Assembly: GCF_007830635.1 (NCBI RefSeq)
Contig: NZ_VLLA01000004.1
Coordinates: 62,001-126,000 of the forward strand
Source of the DNA: Bradyrhizobium huanghuaihaiense
GTDB taxonomy: Bacteria; Pseudomonadota; Alphaproteobacteria; Rhizobiales; Xanthobacteraceae
Length of the DNA stretch: 64,000 nucleotides
Direction of reading: 5' to 3'
A model generated the notes under the pieces. The model saw only the letters and a list, made by a program, of their open reading frames with translations, was not told where the DNA came from and did not search any database. The translations under genes and the position numbers were made by a program. This document shows positions 17,876-26,213 of this stretch, in pieces. The first letter of the stretch is position 1. Each line of letters starts with the position of its first letter.

Positions 17876-18571
17876 ATGACCGTCTTCCAGTTGAAACAGT
17901 TTGCGTCTTCCTCCGTCCACGCCGCCGCCGACGTGATCGGCTGGGATTACGACCGCGCCGAGCTGATCGCGGATGGCGTCGTCCACGCGATCGGCGTGCT
18001 CTCCGGCCTCATCGCCGCGACCGTGCTGGTGGTGCTGACGACGGTCTATTCCGACGCGACGGACATCGTCGGCGTCTCGATCTATGTCGCCGGCCTGCTG
18101 TCGATGCTGGTGCTGTCGGCGACCTACAATCTCTGGCCGGTGTCACCGGCGAAATGGCTGCTGCGGCGCTTCGACCATTCGGCGATCTATCTGCTGATCG
18201 CGGCGACCTACACGCCGTTCATCCTGGAAGTGAAGGACAGCGTGTTCGCGCTGGTGCTGCTCGCCGGCGTCTGGTGCGTCGCCATTCTCGGCATCGTGCT
18301 GAAGCTGTTCTTCCCGGGCCGGTTCGACCGCGTCTCGGTCGGCATCTATCTCGCGATGGGCTGGAGCGGCGTCATGCTCTACGGCCCCGTGGTCAAGGCG
18401 CTGCCCGCGCTGGTGCTGGGCTTCATCCTTGCCGGCGGGCTGCTCTACAGCTTTGGCGTGATCTTCCATGCCTGGCGGCGGTTGCGCTTCCAGAATGCGA
18501 TCTGGCACGGCTTTGTCTTGGCCGGCGCGGCATGCCATTATACCGCAGTGCTCGACCTCGTGTTGAGCTGA
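17876..18571 (+). CDS. Haemolysin III family (PAQR-like) integral membrane protein
   Basis: 231 residues with seven predicted helices. The metal-site pattern of the PAQR/haemolysin III fold is present: His in 'VVHAIGVL', 'FDHSAIYLLIAATYTPF', and a C-terminal 'WHGFVLAGAACHYTAV' with two histidines. The name comes from a Bacillus cereus protein; in most bacteria the activity is unknown and may be hydrolase-like. The ATG at 17876 is preferred over a TTG four codons earlier. Confidence 0.9.
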   Translation: MTVFQLKQFASSSVHAAADVIGWDYDRAELIADGVVHAIGVLSGLIAATVLVVLTTVYSDATDIVGVSIYVAGLLSMLVLSATYNLWPVSPAKWLLRRFDHSAIYLLIAATYTPFILEVKDSVFALVLLAGVWCVAILGIVLKLFFPGRFDRVSVGIYLAMGWSGVMLYGPVVKALPALVLGFILAGGLLYSFGVIFHAWRRLRFQNAIWHGFVLAGAACHYTAVLDLVLS

Positions 18572-18654
18572 GCAGGACCCGCGACGCGGAATAAGCGGCG
18601 CGGTATAAAGCGGTACAAGACAATAAGACAATACAAGACAAGAGGAGACGTCGC

Positions 18655-19449
18655 ATGCAGGTGACCGGCAAGGTCGTGGTCGTCACGGGCGGCGCAAACG
18701 GCATCGGCAAGGCGCTGTGCGAGGCCTTTCACAAAGCGGGCGCCGCCAAGGTCGTCGTCGCGGACATGGACGCCGCCAATGCAAGGGCCGTCGCCGCCAT
18801 GGTCGATGGCGCCGCGTTCAAATGCGATGTCGCGCAGGAAAAGGACATCGCCCACGTCATCGAGGAGACCGAGCGGCAGTTCGGCCCGATCGAATTGTTC
18901 TGCTCCAATGCCGGCATCGGCGGCGGCTTCGATCCGATGTCGGTCAATGCCGGCGGCGCCTCCGACGAGCCGTGGCAGCGGAGCTGGGCGATCCACGTCA
19001 TGGCGCACGTCTACGCGGCCAGGCATCTGATCCCCCGGATGAAGGCGCGTGGCCGCGGCTATTTCCTCAACACCATCTCGGCCGCGGGCCTGTTGTCGCA
19101 GGTCGGCAGCCCCGCTTATTCGACGACCAAGCACGCGGCGGTGGGCTTTGCCGAGAACCTCGCGATCTCGCACAAGGCTGACAATATCAAGGTCTCGATC
19201 CTCTGCCCGCAGGGCGTCGACACCAACATGCTGCGCTCGATCCCGAAGGGCCCGCAATCCGGCGACGGCGACCTCACGCCCGAGCAGGTCGCAAAAGACG
19301 TGCTCGCCGGTCTCGAGCAGGAGACGTTCCTGATCCTGCCGCACCCCCAGGTGCTCGGCTACATGCGCAAGAAGACGGAGAATTACGACCGCTGGATCGG
19401 CGGCATGGCCAAGATCCAGGCCAAGATGCGGGAGGAGTTCGGGAAGTGA
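18655..19449 (+). CDS. SDR family NAD(P)-dependent oxidoreductase
   Basis: 264 residues, classical short-chain dehydrogenase. The cofactor motif 'TGGANGIGK' is near the N-terminus, 'CSNAGIGGG' is the NAG motif, the catalytic serine is in 'TISAAGLLS' and the Tyr-Lys pair in 'YSTTKHA'. The acidic 'VADMD' after beta-2 favours NAD over NADP. A GGAG ribosome site precedes the ATG. The C-terminal region (about 200-264) resembles SDRs acting on bulky or lipid substrates; the substrate is unknown. No operon partner is evident. Confidence 0.92.
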   Translation: MQVTGKVVVVTGGANGIGKALCEAFHKAGAAKVVVADMDAANARAVAAMVDGAAFKCDVAQEKDIAHVIEETERQFGPIELFCSNAGIGGGFDPMSVNAGGASDEPWQRSWAIHVMAHVYAARHLIPRMKARGRGYFLNTISAAGLLSQVGSPAYSTTKHAAVGFAENLAISHKADNIKVSILCPQGVDTNMLRSIPKGPQSGDGDLTPEQVAKDVLAGLEQETFLILPHPQVLGYMRKKTENYDRWIGGMAKIQAKMREEFGK

Positions 19450-19545
19450 TCGTCAGGTCATCCCGGGGCGGTCCGCAGGACCGAACCCGGGATCTCGAGA
19501 TTCCGGGCTAAGTATTTCGAGCCCCGCTCGCGCCATCCCCTCGGT

Positions 19546-19685
19546 GTCGTCCCTGCGAACGCAGGGACCCATAACCACAGGAAGGAGTTTGGCGAAGACC
19601 GGTAGTTGTTCTTCCGCGCGGTACTGACACCTGCGCTTCATCGATAAATCACGCGGTATGGGTCCCCGCGTTCGCGGGGACGACA
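19546..19685. repeat. Inverted repeat family B, copy 3
   Basis: GTCGTCCCTGCGAACGCAGG, 'GACCCATAACCACAGG' and, at the right edge, GGTCCCCGCG/CGCGGGGACGACAC. It sits between the converging SDR and MarR genes, preceded by a shorter CCCGGG hairpin. Confidence 0.8.
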
Positions 19686-19691
19686 CCTGTG

Positions 19692-20147
19692 TTACGCCAC
19701 CACCTCATCCTCCACCCGGCTCTGCCTGAGCGCCCGCGCATAGAGCATCATGCCCTCGCGCACCGTGCGCTGCTCGGCCTCCGTCAGCGCCGCCAGCGCG
19801 CCGCTCACCTGCCGCCGGCCGAACGCGTGCAGCGCCTCGAGTGTGCGCCGGCCCTTCGCCGTCAGCGACAGCAGCTTGCTGCGCGCATCAAGCTCGTCCG
19901 GCGTCTCCCTGAGCTCACCGCAATCGATCAGCTTGCGGACCAGGCGGCTGACGCTGGATTTCTCCAGCCGCAGGAAATCGCCGAGCTCGCCCGACGTCAT
20001 CGGGCCGCGGATGCCGATCTCCAGGATCGTGTGCACGGCCGAGGGCGGATAGTCCGACGCCGCCACCGTCGCATCCATGAAGCCGAGCTCGCGCACCATC
20101 AGCCGCGAGGCGGCGCGGATGTCGTCGATCAGCGCAAGCTCGGCCAT
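19692..20147 (-). CDS. MarR family transcriptional regulator
   Basis: 151 residues. A winged helix-turn-helix lies at about residues 45-110 ('TSGELGDFLRLEKSSVSRLV' is the recognition helix region, then a wing with 'DARSKLLSLTAKGRRTLEAL'), framed by dimerisation helices. The start at 20147 is chosen because codons further upstream run through the palindromic operator. Divergent from an SDR gene, it most likely represses both itself and the SDR through the shared palindrome. The effector is unknown. Confidence 0.93.
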   Translation of the reverse strand: MAELALIDDIRAASRLMVRELGFMDATVAASDYPPSAVHTILEIGIRGPMTSGELGDFLRLEKSSVSRLVRKLIDCGELRETPDELDARSKLLSLTAKGRRTLEALHAFGRRQVSGALAALTEAEQRTVREGMMLYARALRQSRVEDEVVA

Positions 20148-20160
20148 CTCTTGACTCTCC

Positions 20161-20189
20161 GCATATAGTTGTATCATACAACTATATGC
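20161..20189. promoter_or_regulatory. Perfect 29-bp palindrome, MarR operator
   Basis: Arms GCATATAGTTGTAT and ATACAACTATATGC are exact reverse complements around a single central C. It lies 13 bp upstream of the marR start and 35 bp upstream of the SDR start, in a gap that is otherwise GC-rich. Size, AT content and placement fit a MarR dimer site. It is almost certainly the shared operator. Confidence 0.85.
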
Positions 20190-20224
20190 GCAACGTGGCG
20201 CATGCAAGCGTTTTGGAGTGGACC

Positions 20225-21001
20225 ATGACCGGAACTTTGCCAACCGGGATGCGGATGAACGGCAAGGTCTGCCTGGTCACGGGCGGAGGCAGCGGCATCG
20301 GCCGCGCCACGGCCCTGAGGATGGCGGCTGAAGGGGCGGAAGCGATCGTCATTGCCGGACGGCGCGAAGCCGAGATCGAGGCGGCCGCTGCGGCGTGCCG
20401 CGAGCTCGGCGTGGAAGCGATCGCGCTCAAGACCGACATCACGCGCGAGGATGAGGTTGCGCGTCTCGTCGGTACCGCCGTTGAGCGTTGCGGCCGGCTC
20501 GACGTCGCCTTCAACAATGCCGGCTTCCAGGAGCGCCGTGCGCCGCTGGAAGAGCAGGGCACCGACATCTACGACAGCGTGTTCGACACCAATGTCCGCG
20601 CGCTGTTTCTCTGTCTGCGCCATCAATTGCCGGCGATGCTCGCGAAAGGCCGCGGCAGCATCGTCGTCAACGCCTCCGTCAGCGGCATGCGCAATCCCAA
20701 TCCCGGCTTCTCGCTCTATTCGGCCTCGAAGGCCGCCGCGATCTCGCTGACGCGCTCGGCGGCGATGGAGAACGCCCCGCGCGGCATCCGCATCAATGCG
20801 ATTGCGCCCGGCCGCGTCGTCACCGACATGATGCTGCGCGCCGGCGTCGGCGATGTCGCGACGGTGAGCGCCGGCCTGCCGCTGCGCCGAATGGGCAGCC
20901 CGGAGGAAGTTGCCGAGGCGGTGGTATGGCTGTCGTCAGACGCGTCGTCCTACGTGGTCGGCCACGTGCTCGCGGCGGACGGGGGATTTTTGGCGTCGTA
21001 G
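20225..21001 (+). CDS. SDR family oxidoreductase under MarR control
   Basis: 258 residues. 'TGGGSGIGRATAL' is the nucleotide motif, 'NNAGFQ' the NAG motif, Ser in 'VNASVSGMR' and Tyr-Lys in 'YSASKAAAIS' the catalytic residues; 'GGFLAS' is the common C-terminal end of 3-ketoacyl-reductase-like SDRs. An Arg pair after beta-2 ('IAGRREAE') suggests NADP. The start at 20225 has GGAG 8 nt ahead; a more upstream ATG lies inside the operator and is unlikely. Likely a detoxification or secondary oxidoreductase induced when the divergent MarR protein binds its ligand. Confidence 0.9.
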   Translation: MTGTLPTGMRMNGKVCLVTGGGSGIGRATALRMAAEGAEAIVIAGRREAEIEAAAAACRELGVEAIALKTDITREDEVARLVGTAVERCGRLDVAFNNAGFQERRAPLEEQGTDIYDSVFDTNVRALFLCLRHQLPAMLAKGRGSIVVNASVSGMRNPNPGFSLYSASKAAAISLTRSAAMENAPRGIRINAIAPGRVVTDMMLRAGVGDVATVSAGLPLRRMGSPEEVAEAVVWLSSDASSYVVGHVLAADGGFLAS

Positions 21002-21029
21002 TTGCGGGTGGTGGTGCGGCAAACTCGAT

Positions 21030-21152
21030 GTCGTCCCGGCGAAGGCCGGGACCCATAACCCCAGGGAGGGGTTGTAGCGCGAGACTGCCCACTACGAGTC
21101 CTCGCCAAACTCCTGCTTGTGGGTATGGGTCCCGGCCTTCGCCGGGACGACA
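21030..21152. repeat. Inverted repeat family B, copy 4
   Basis: GTCGTCCCGGCGAAGGCCGG with 'GACCCATAACC' and the matching right arm TGGGTCCCGGCCTTCGCCGG. Lies between two converging genes. Confidence 0.85.
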
Positions 21153-21172
21153 CTGGTGAGATACCGTGCGTC

Positions 21173-22795
21173 CTAATGCTTCTGCCCGTACAGCACCGGC
21201 ACCGCCGAATCCACGACGACCTCAACCAGGCTCGTGCCCGCGAACGCCATGCCGCGCTTCAGCGCCTCGCCAAGCTCCGCCGCCTCGCTCACCCGCACGG
21301 CATGGCACCCCATACCCTCCGCGAGCCGCACGAAATCGATGCCCGGCAGCTCCAGCCCCGGCACGTTCCTGACCTGCATCACCTGGCTGAACGAGCGCAT
21401 CGCGCCGTAGCCGGAATTGTTGATGACGACGACGGTCAGCGGCAGCTTGCGCTGCGCTGCGGTCCACAGCGCCTGGATCGAATACATCGCCGAGCCGTCG
21501 CCGATCAGGCAGACGGTGCGCTGCTTCGGCTTGCCCAGCGCCATGCCGACGGCGGCGGGCAGGCTATAGCCGAGGCCGCCGCTCGCCATGGTGTAAAAAC
21601 TGTCCTGGCCGCGCATCGGCAGGAATTTTTGCATCGCCGGCCGGTGCGAGGGCACTTCCTCGACCAGCGATGCGTCGTCAGGCATCGCCTGAGACAGCGA
21701 GTGCAGCAGGAATTCGACGGGCAGCGGATCGGCCGCCTGCGGCGCCGGCGGCAGCGTGCGGACCTTTGGCGTCGCGCGTTTGCTCTCCGGCAGGAGGTCG
21801 AGCAGCAGGCTCAGCGCCGGCTTCATCGTCGCGACAATGCTGGTGCCGACCGGCGTCACGGCCGCCGCATCCGCATCATCCGTGATCTGGAAAATCGTCG
21901 CGCCGCCGTCAAAGATCGCGGCATGGCCTTCGACGTGGAAGGTGAAGACCGGCGCGCCGATGACGACGACGAGGTCGTGCTCGCGTAGCGCGTCGGACAG
22001 CTGCGCCGGCGAGGCATGCAGGAAGCCAGCGAATTGCGGATGCCGTTCGGGAAACGAGCAACGCGCCGAGAACGGGCTGACCCAGACGCTGGCCTTCGCC
22101 TTCTCGGCGACGCGCACCATCAGATCGACCGCGCCGGCGCGATCGACACCGGGGCCGACGACGAGGGCGGGGTGCTTTGCCGAACCAAGCGCAGCAACCA
22201 GCGCCTTCATCGCCTCCGGCTCAGGCCCGATCTCCCGGCTGACCTTGCGCGCCTCGACCGGCGCGCAGGCATGCGCCCAGTCGTCGATCGGGATCGACAC
22301 GAAGGTCGGCCCGCAGGGCGGCTGCATCGCGGTGTAATAGGCGCGCGCGATCGCGGCCGGCACGTCCTCGGCCCGCGCCGGCTCGACGCTGTATTTGACA
22401 TAAGGCCGTGGAAACTCCGACGCGCGCTCGGCGTACAGGAACGCCTGCAAGGGGAGGATCGAGCGCGCCTGCTGGCCCGCGGTGATCACCAGCGGCGTCT
22501 GGTTGCGGTGTGCGGTGTAGATGTTGCCGAGCGCGTTGCCGACGCCTGCCGCCGAATGCAGATTGACGAAGCCGGCATTGCGCGTCGCCTGCGCGTAACC
22601 ATCGGCCATGCCGACCGCGGAAGCCTCCTGCAGCGCCAGCACGTAGTCGATGTCGTCGGGCCAGTCGCTCAGGAACGGCAGCTCGGTGGAACCGGGATTG
22701 CCGAAGACACGGTCGATGCCGAACGATCGCAGCAGGTCGAGCGTCGCCTGCTTGACAGTGACGGACTTGCTGCCGGTCTTGCCGTTCTTGGCCAT
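21173..22795 (-). CDS. Thiamine-diphosphate enzyme, benzoylformate decarboxylase-like
   Basis: 540 residues, three-domain ThDP fold. 'GNPGSTELPFL' (S36), the cofactor-activating Glu in 'LALQEASAVG' (E57) and 'NLHSAAGVGN' (H80) correspond to catalytic residues of benzoylformate decarboxylase. The ThDP-Mg motif 'GDGSAMYSIQALW' is in the C-terminal domain. It would decarboxylate an aromatic or branched 2-oxo acid; acetolactate synthase-like activity is less likely because of the histidines. It stands upstream of a repeat and in the same direction as the acyl-CoA genes, with a 149-base gap, so probably separately transcribed. Confidence 0.85.
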   Translation of the reverse strand: MAKNGKTGSKSVTVKQATLDLLRSFGIDRVFGNPGSTELPFLSDWPDDIDYVLALQEASAVGMADGYAQATRNAGFVNLHSAAGVGNALGNIYTAHRNQTPLVITAGQQARSILPLQAFLYAERASEFPRPYVKYSVEPARAEDVPAAIARAYYTAMQPPCGPTFVSIPIDDWAHACAPVEARKVSREIGPEPEAMKALVAALGSAKHPALVVGPGVDRAGAVDLMVRVAEKAKASVWVSPFSARCSFPERHPQFAGFLHASPAQLSDALREHDLVVVIGAPVFTFHVEGHAAIFDGGATIFQITDDADAAAVTPVGTSIVATMKPALSLLLDLLPESKRATPKVRTLPPAPQAADPLPVEFLLHSLSQAMPDDASLVEEVPSHRPAMQKFLPMRGQDSFYTMASGGLGYSLPAAVGMALGKPKQRTVCLIGDGSAMYSIQALWTAAQRKLPLTVVVINNSGYGAMRSFSQVMQVRNVPGLELPGIDFVRLAEGMGCHAVRVSEAAELGEALKRGMAFAGTSLVEVVVDSAVPVLYGQKH

Positions 22796-22838
22796 GGTTT
22801 CCGTCCCTTGTTGCTTATGAAAGGTAGCAGCCTCACCC

Positions 22839-22925
22839 CGTCATTGCGAGGAGCCCTTGCGACGAAGCAATCCAGACTGTCTCACTGGAGGGATTCTGGA
22901 TTGCTTCGCTGCGCTCGCAATGACG
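22839..22925. repeat. Inverted repeat family A, copy 2
   Basis: CGTCATTGCGAGGAGCCCTT...GCGACGAAGCAATCCAGA on the left and TCTGGATTGCTTCGCTGCGC...AATGACG on the right. The left arm is the diverged 'GAGGAGCCCTTGCGACGAAG' variant seen in related genomes. Confidence 0.85.
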
Positions 22926-22944
22926 AGGAGGAAACAGCGGTGGC

Positions 22945-23796
22945 TCACCACACCGCCGTGCCCTTCATCGTCGGCTGCCCTTCCGCGTTCGCGGTCCACA
23001 GCTCCATGCTCTCGCCGCTGTCATTGGCGTTGATGGAGAACTCGGTACCCTCGAACAGCGGCTGGAGCCCGCGATAGGTGAACTTCTTCGGCGCCTTCCC
23101 GCCGCGCAGCTTCGCGGCCATCTCGATGATCAGCGCGGCCTGCAACGGACCGTGAAAGATCAGGCCCGGATAGCCCTCGACCTTGGTCACATAGTCGCGG
23201 TCGTAATGGATGCGGTGGCCGTTGAAGGTCAGCGCGGAATAGCGGAACAGCAGCACGGGATCGGAGACATGGGTCTCGCGATGCTGTGCCTTTGGCGGTG
23301 GAGGCGGCGCCTTGCCGCCAGCCGGCGCGCTGCTCGTCATCTCGCGATAGACGATGTCCTGCCGCTCGCGGATGGCGACGCCGCGCGGGGAGGAGATGCT
23401 GTGCTCGACCGAGACGAAGCACAGCGTGCCCGTCGAGCCTGATTTCACCTGCACGTCGGCAATGCGCGAGGTGCGCGTGGATTCATCGCCGACGCGAAGC
23501 GGCTGCAGGAACTCGATCTCGCCGCCGGCCCACATCCGGCGCGGCAGCGGCACCGGCGGCAGGAAGCCGCCGCGGGTCGGGTGCCCGTCGGGCCCGAGCA
23601 TCGACATCGGGAACACCGGCTGCGCCAGGCACCAGTGCACCGTGAACGGCGCGGCATCGCCCTTCTTGGGCTCGCCGACCTCCTGGAACAGCGTCGCGCG
23701 CAGGCCCATCACGAGCTGCGCGGTGACGATGTCGGTGGCTTCCGTGCTGCGGCCGATCCATTGCCGCAAATGATCGATGTCGAGCTTCTCGGTCAT
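22945..23796 (-). CDS. MaoC-like/FAS1-type hotdog dehydratase (mesaconyl/itaconyl-CoA hydratase family)
   Basis: 283 residues in a double-hotdog arrangement: an N-terminal degenerate half (about 1-150) and a C-terminal catalytic half with 'FRYSALTFNGHRIHYDRDYV', which contains the hydratase Asn/His-type dyad region. The family hydrates or dehydrates C4-C5 dicarboxyl- or hydroxyacyl-CoAs. The start at 23796 is the first ATG that begins the conserved N-terminus (MTEKLDIDHL); it overlaps nothing and lies 14 nt after the CoA-transferase stop, giving a three-gene operon with the CoA-transferase and acyl-CoA dehydrogenase. Confidence 0.85.
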   Translation of the reverse strand: MTEKLDIDHLRQWIGRSTEATDIVTAQLVMGLRATLFQEVGEPKKGDAAPFTVHWCLAQPVFPMSMLGPDGHPTRGGFLPPVPLPRRMWAGGEIEFLQPLRVGDESTRTSRIADVQVKSGSTGTLCFVSVEHSISSPRGVAIRERQDIVYREMTSSAPAGGKAPPPPPKAQHRETHVSDPVLLFRYSALTFNGHRIHYDRDYVTKVEGYPGLIFHGPLQAALIIEMAAKLRGGKAPKKFTYRGLQPLFEGTEFSINANDSGESMELWTANAEGQPTMKGTAVW

Positions 23797-23810
23797 GACG
23801 CCTCGCTCTG

Positions 23811-24908
23811 TTACTTCTTGGGTTTTTCGCCGATCGCGGGCACCGCGCCGTAAGCGCGCGACTCGCCGACGATGATCGGTGCCGGAGCGGGATAGCTGAC
23901 GCGGCCGTTCGGCGTGTCGACCTCGATGCGGCGCAGATGCGGATGGTTGGTGAGGTCGGTCATGGTGTTGACCTCGGCAAAGGCGATGTCCGCGTCCGAG
24001 AGCCGCTTGAGCAGCTCGTCGCGCGTCATCTTGCCGAAAATGTCGGCGACGGTCTTGTCGGTGAAGTCGCGGTTGCGCACGCGCTCGACCATGTTGGCGA
24101 CGCGGGGATCGCTGGGCAGATCGGGCTGATCCAGCACCTTCACGCACAGCGTCTTCCACTCCCGCTCGCTCTGGATCGAGATCAGGATGTCCTTGCCGTC
24201 CTTCGAGGTGAACACGCCATAGGGCGCGATCGAGGGATGGCGCAGGCCCATGCGCTTGGGCGGATTGCCGGCCTCCGCATTGAGCAGCGGCACGGTGCAC
24301 CAGTCCGCCATCACGTCGAACATGGAGATGCGGATGTCGGCGCCTTTGCCGGTGCGCCCGCGCCCGATCAGCGCCTCCAGGATCGCTGCGTGCGCGGTGG
24401 CGCCGGTCGCAACATCCACGATCGACATGCCGACGCGCGAGGCGCCGTCGGGGTTGCCCGTGATCGAGGCAAGGCCGCTCTCGGCCTGGATCAGCAGGTC
24501 ATAGGCCTTGCGATGCGCATACGGGCCCTCGTCGCCATAGCCGGTGATCGTGCAGGAGACCAGCTTTGGATAGTCCTTTAAAAGCCGCTCGCGTGAGAAG
24601 CCGAGCTTGTCCATCGAACCGGGCTTGAGGTTTTGAATGAGCACGTCGGCGCTGGCGATCAGCTTCTCCAGCTCGGCGCAGCCTTCTTTCGTTGCGAGAT
24701 CGACCACCGCCGATTGCTTGCCGCGGTTGAGCCAGACGAAGTAGCTGCTCTGGCCCTTGGCCGCCGCGTCATAGCCGCGGGCGAAATCGCCTTCGGGCCG
24801 TTCGATCTTGATCACCTCCGCGCCGGCATCCGCCAGGCGTGATGAGCAGAACGGCGCCGCGACCGCCTGCTCGACCGCAATCACCCTGATCCCGTCAAGT
24901 GCGCCCAT
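23811..24908 (-). CDS. CaiB/BaiF family CoA-transferase (operon member)
   Basis: 365 residues. 'IAVEQAVAAPFCSSRLADAG' and 'AEVIKIERPEGDFARGYD' form the N-terminal fold; the catalytic aspartate is D137 in 'KAYDLLIQAESG'. Shorter than the other CaiB protein in this window (401 residues), so they are different subgroups. It lies 10 nt downstream of the acyl-CoA dehydrogenase and 14 nt upstream of the dehydratase. It would activate an organic acid as a CoA thioester for the two enzymes next to it. Confidence 0.92.
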   Translation of the reverse strand: MGALDGIRVIAVEQAVAAPFCSSRLADAGAEVIKIERPEGDFARGYDAAAKGQSSYFVWLNRGKQSAVVDLATKEGCAELEKLIASADVLIQNLKPGSMDKLGFSRERLLKDYPKLVSCTITGYGDEGPYAHRKAYDLLIQAESGLASITGNPDGASRVGMSIVDVATGATAHAAILEALIGRGRTGKGADIRISMFDVMADWCTVPLLNAEAGNPPKRMGLRHPSIAPYGVFTSKDGKDILISIQSEREWKTLCVKVLDQPDLPSDPRVANMVERVRNRDFTDKTVADIFGKMTRDELLKRLSDADIAFAEVNTMTDLTNHPHLRRIEVDTPNGRVSYPAPAPIIVGESRAYGAVPAIGEKPKK

Positions 24909-24918
24909 GATTGTTGCC

Positions 24919-26088
24919 TCAGTACGAGCGCGGCATGCCGAGCACATGCTCGGCGACATAGGACAGCACGAGGTTGGTCGAGATCGGCGCCACCTGGTAG
25001 AGCCGCGTCTCGCGGAATTTGCGCTCGACGTCGTATTCCTCGGCAAAGCCGAAGCCGCCATGGGTCTGGATGCAGGCGTTCGCCGCTTCCCAGGACGCAT
25101 CCGCCGCCAGCATCTTGGCCATGTTGGCCTCTGCGCCGCAGTCGAGCCCGGCCTCGTATTTGCGCGTCGCCTCCTTCACCATCAGGTCGGCCGCGCGCAT
25201 CGAGGCGTAGGCCTTGGCGATCGGGAACTGGATGCCTTGATTTTGGCCGATCGGCCGGCCGAACACTGCGCGCTCCTTGGCGTAGTTGGTGGCCTTCGCG
25301 ATGAACCATTTGGCGTCGCCGATGCATTCGGCAGCGATCAGGATACGCTCGGCATTCATGCCGGAGAGGATGTAGCGAAAACCCTTGCCTTCCTCGCCGA
25401 TCAGATTCTCCGCCGGCACCTTCATGTCGGTAAAGAACACTTCCGTGGTGGCGTGGTTCATCATGGTGCGGATCGGGCGGATCTCGAGGCCGTTGTTCTT
25501 GGCCTCGCGCATGTCGACGATGAACACCGACAGACCATCGGTGCGCTTCTTGGCCTGCTCCTTCGGCGTGGTGCGCGCCAAGAGCACCATCAGGTCGGAA
25601 TGCTCGGCGCGGCTGGTCCAGATCTTCTGGCCGTTGACGATGTAGCTGTCGTTGCCTTCCTTGCGCGCAAACGTCTTCAGCGAGGAGGTGTCGGTGCCGC
25701 TGGTCGGCTCGGTGACGCCGAAGGCCTGCAGGCGCAATTCGCCGCTCGCGATCTTCGGCAGGTATTTTGCCTTCTGCTCGGCATTGCCGTGCCGCAGTAC
25801 GGTGCCCATCGTGTACATCTGGGCGTGGCAGCCGCCGCCGTTGCAGCCGGCGCGTTGGATCTCCTCGAGGATCGCCGCGGCGGCGGACAGCTTCAGCCCC
25901 GCGCCGCCATACTCTTCCGGGATCAGCACCGAGAGGTAACCCGCCTGCGTCAGCGCATCGACGAAGGCCTTCGGGTAGGCCATCTCGCGGTCGAGCTTGC
26001 GCCAGTATTCGCCGGGAAACTGCGCGCAGAGCTTTGCGACGGCTTCGCGGATATCGGCGTGATCTTCGGTGTGGTGTTGTTCACTCAT
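24919..26088 (-). CDS. Acyl-CoA dehydrogenase family protein
   Basis: 389 residues from the preferred start at 26088 (MSEQHH); a second ATG at 26100 would add four residues. FAD/acyl-CoA dehydrogenase signatures: 'AFGVTEPTSGTDTSSLKTFA' and 'IQTHGGFGFAEEYDVERKFRE' near the C-terminus. Oxidises an acyl-CoA to the enoyl-CoA, passing electrons to ETF. First gene of a three-gene operon. The specific chain is unknown; with the partner genes a short dicarboxylic or branched acid is likely. Confidence 0.92.
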   Translation of the reverse strand: MSEQHHTEDHADIREAVAKLCAQFPGEYWRKLDREMAYPKAFVDALTQAGYLSVLIPEEYGGAGLKLSAAAAILEEIQRAGCNGGGCHAQMYTMGTVLRHGNAEQKAKYLPKIASGELRLQAFGVTEPTSGTDTSSLKTFARKEGNDSYIVNGQKIWTSRAEHSDLMVLLARTTPKEQAKKRTDGLSVFIVDMREAKNNGLEIRPIRTMMNHATTEVFFTDMKVPAENLIGEEGKGFRYILSGMNAERILIAAECIGDAKWFIAKATNYAKERAVFGRPIGQNQGIQFPIAKAYASMRAADLMVKEATRKYEAGLDCGAEANMAKMLAADASWEAANACIQTHGGFGFAEEYDVERKFRETRLYQVAPISTNLVLSYVAEHVLGMPRSY

Positions 26089-26137
26089 GGCGTTTCCCAT
26101 TGGTAGCGGCAGTTAAGATAACGCCGGCCAATCCTCA

Positions 26138-26157
26138 GGCGTTGTGAAAACAACGCC
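26138..26157. promoter_or_regulatory. Inverted repeat in the LysR divergent promoter
   Basis: GGCGTTGT-GAAA-ACAACGCC is a perfect 8-bp dyad, located 50 bp from the acyl-CoA dehydrogenase start and 56 bp from the lysR start. Position suggests a LysR regulator site, although the spacer is shorter than the usual T-N11-A pattern. Confidence 0.45.
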
Positions 26158-26213
26158 AGCCCCCTATGCTCATTTGTTATAGCGTATGGAGTAGCCTTCC
26201 AGGATTGGCAAGC

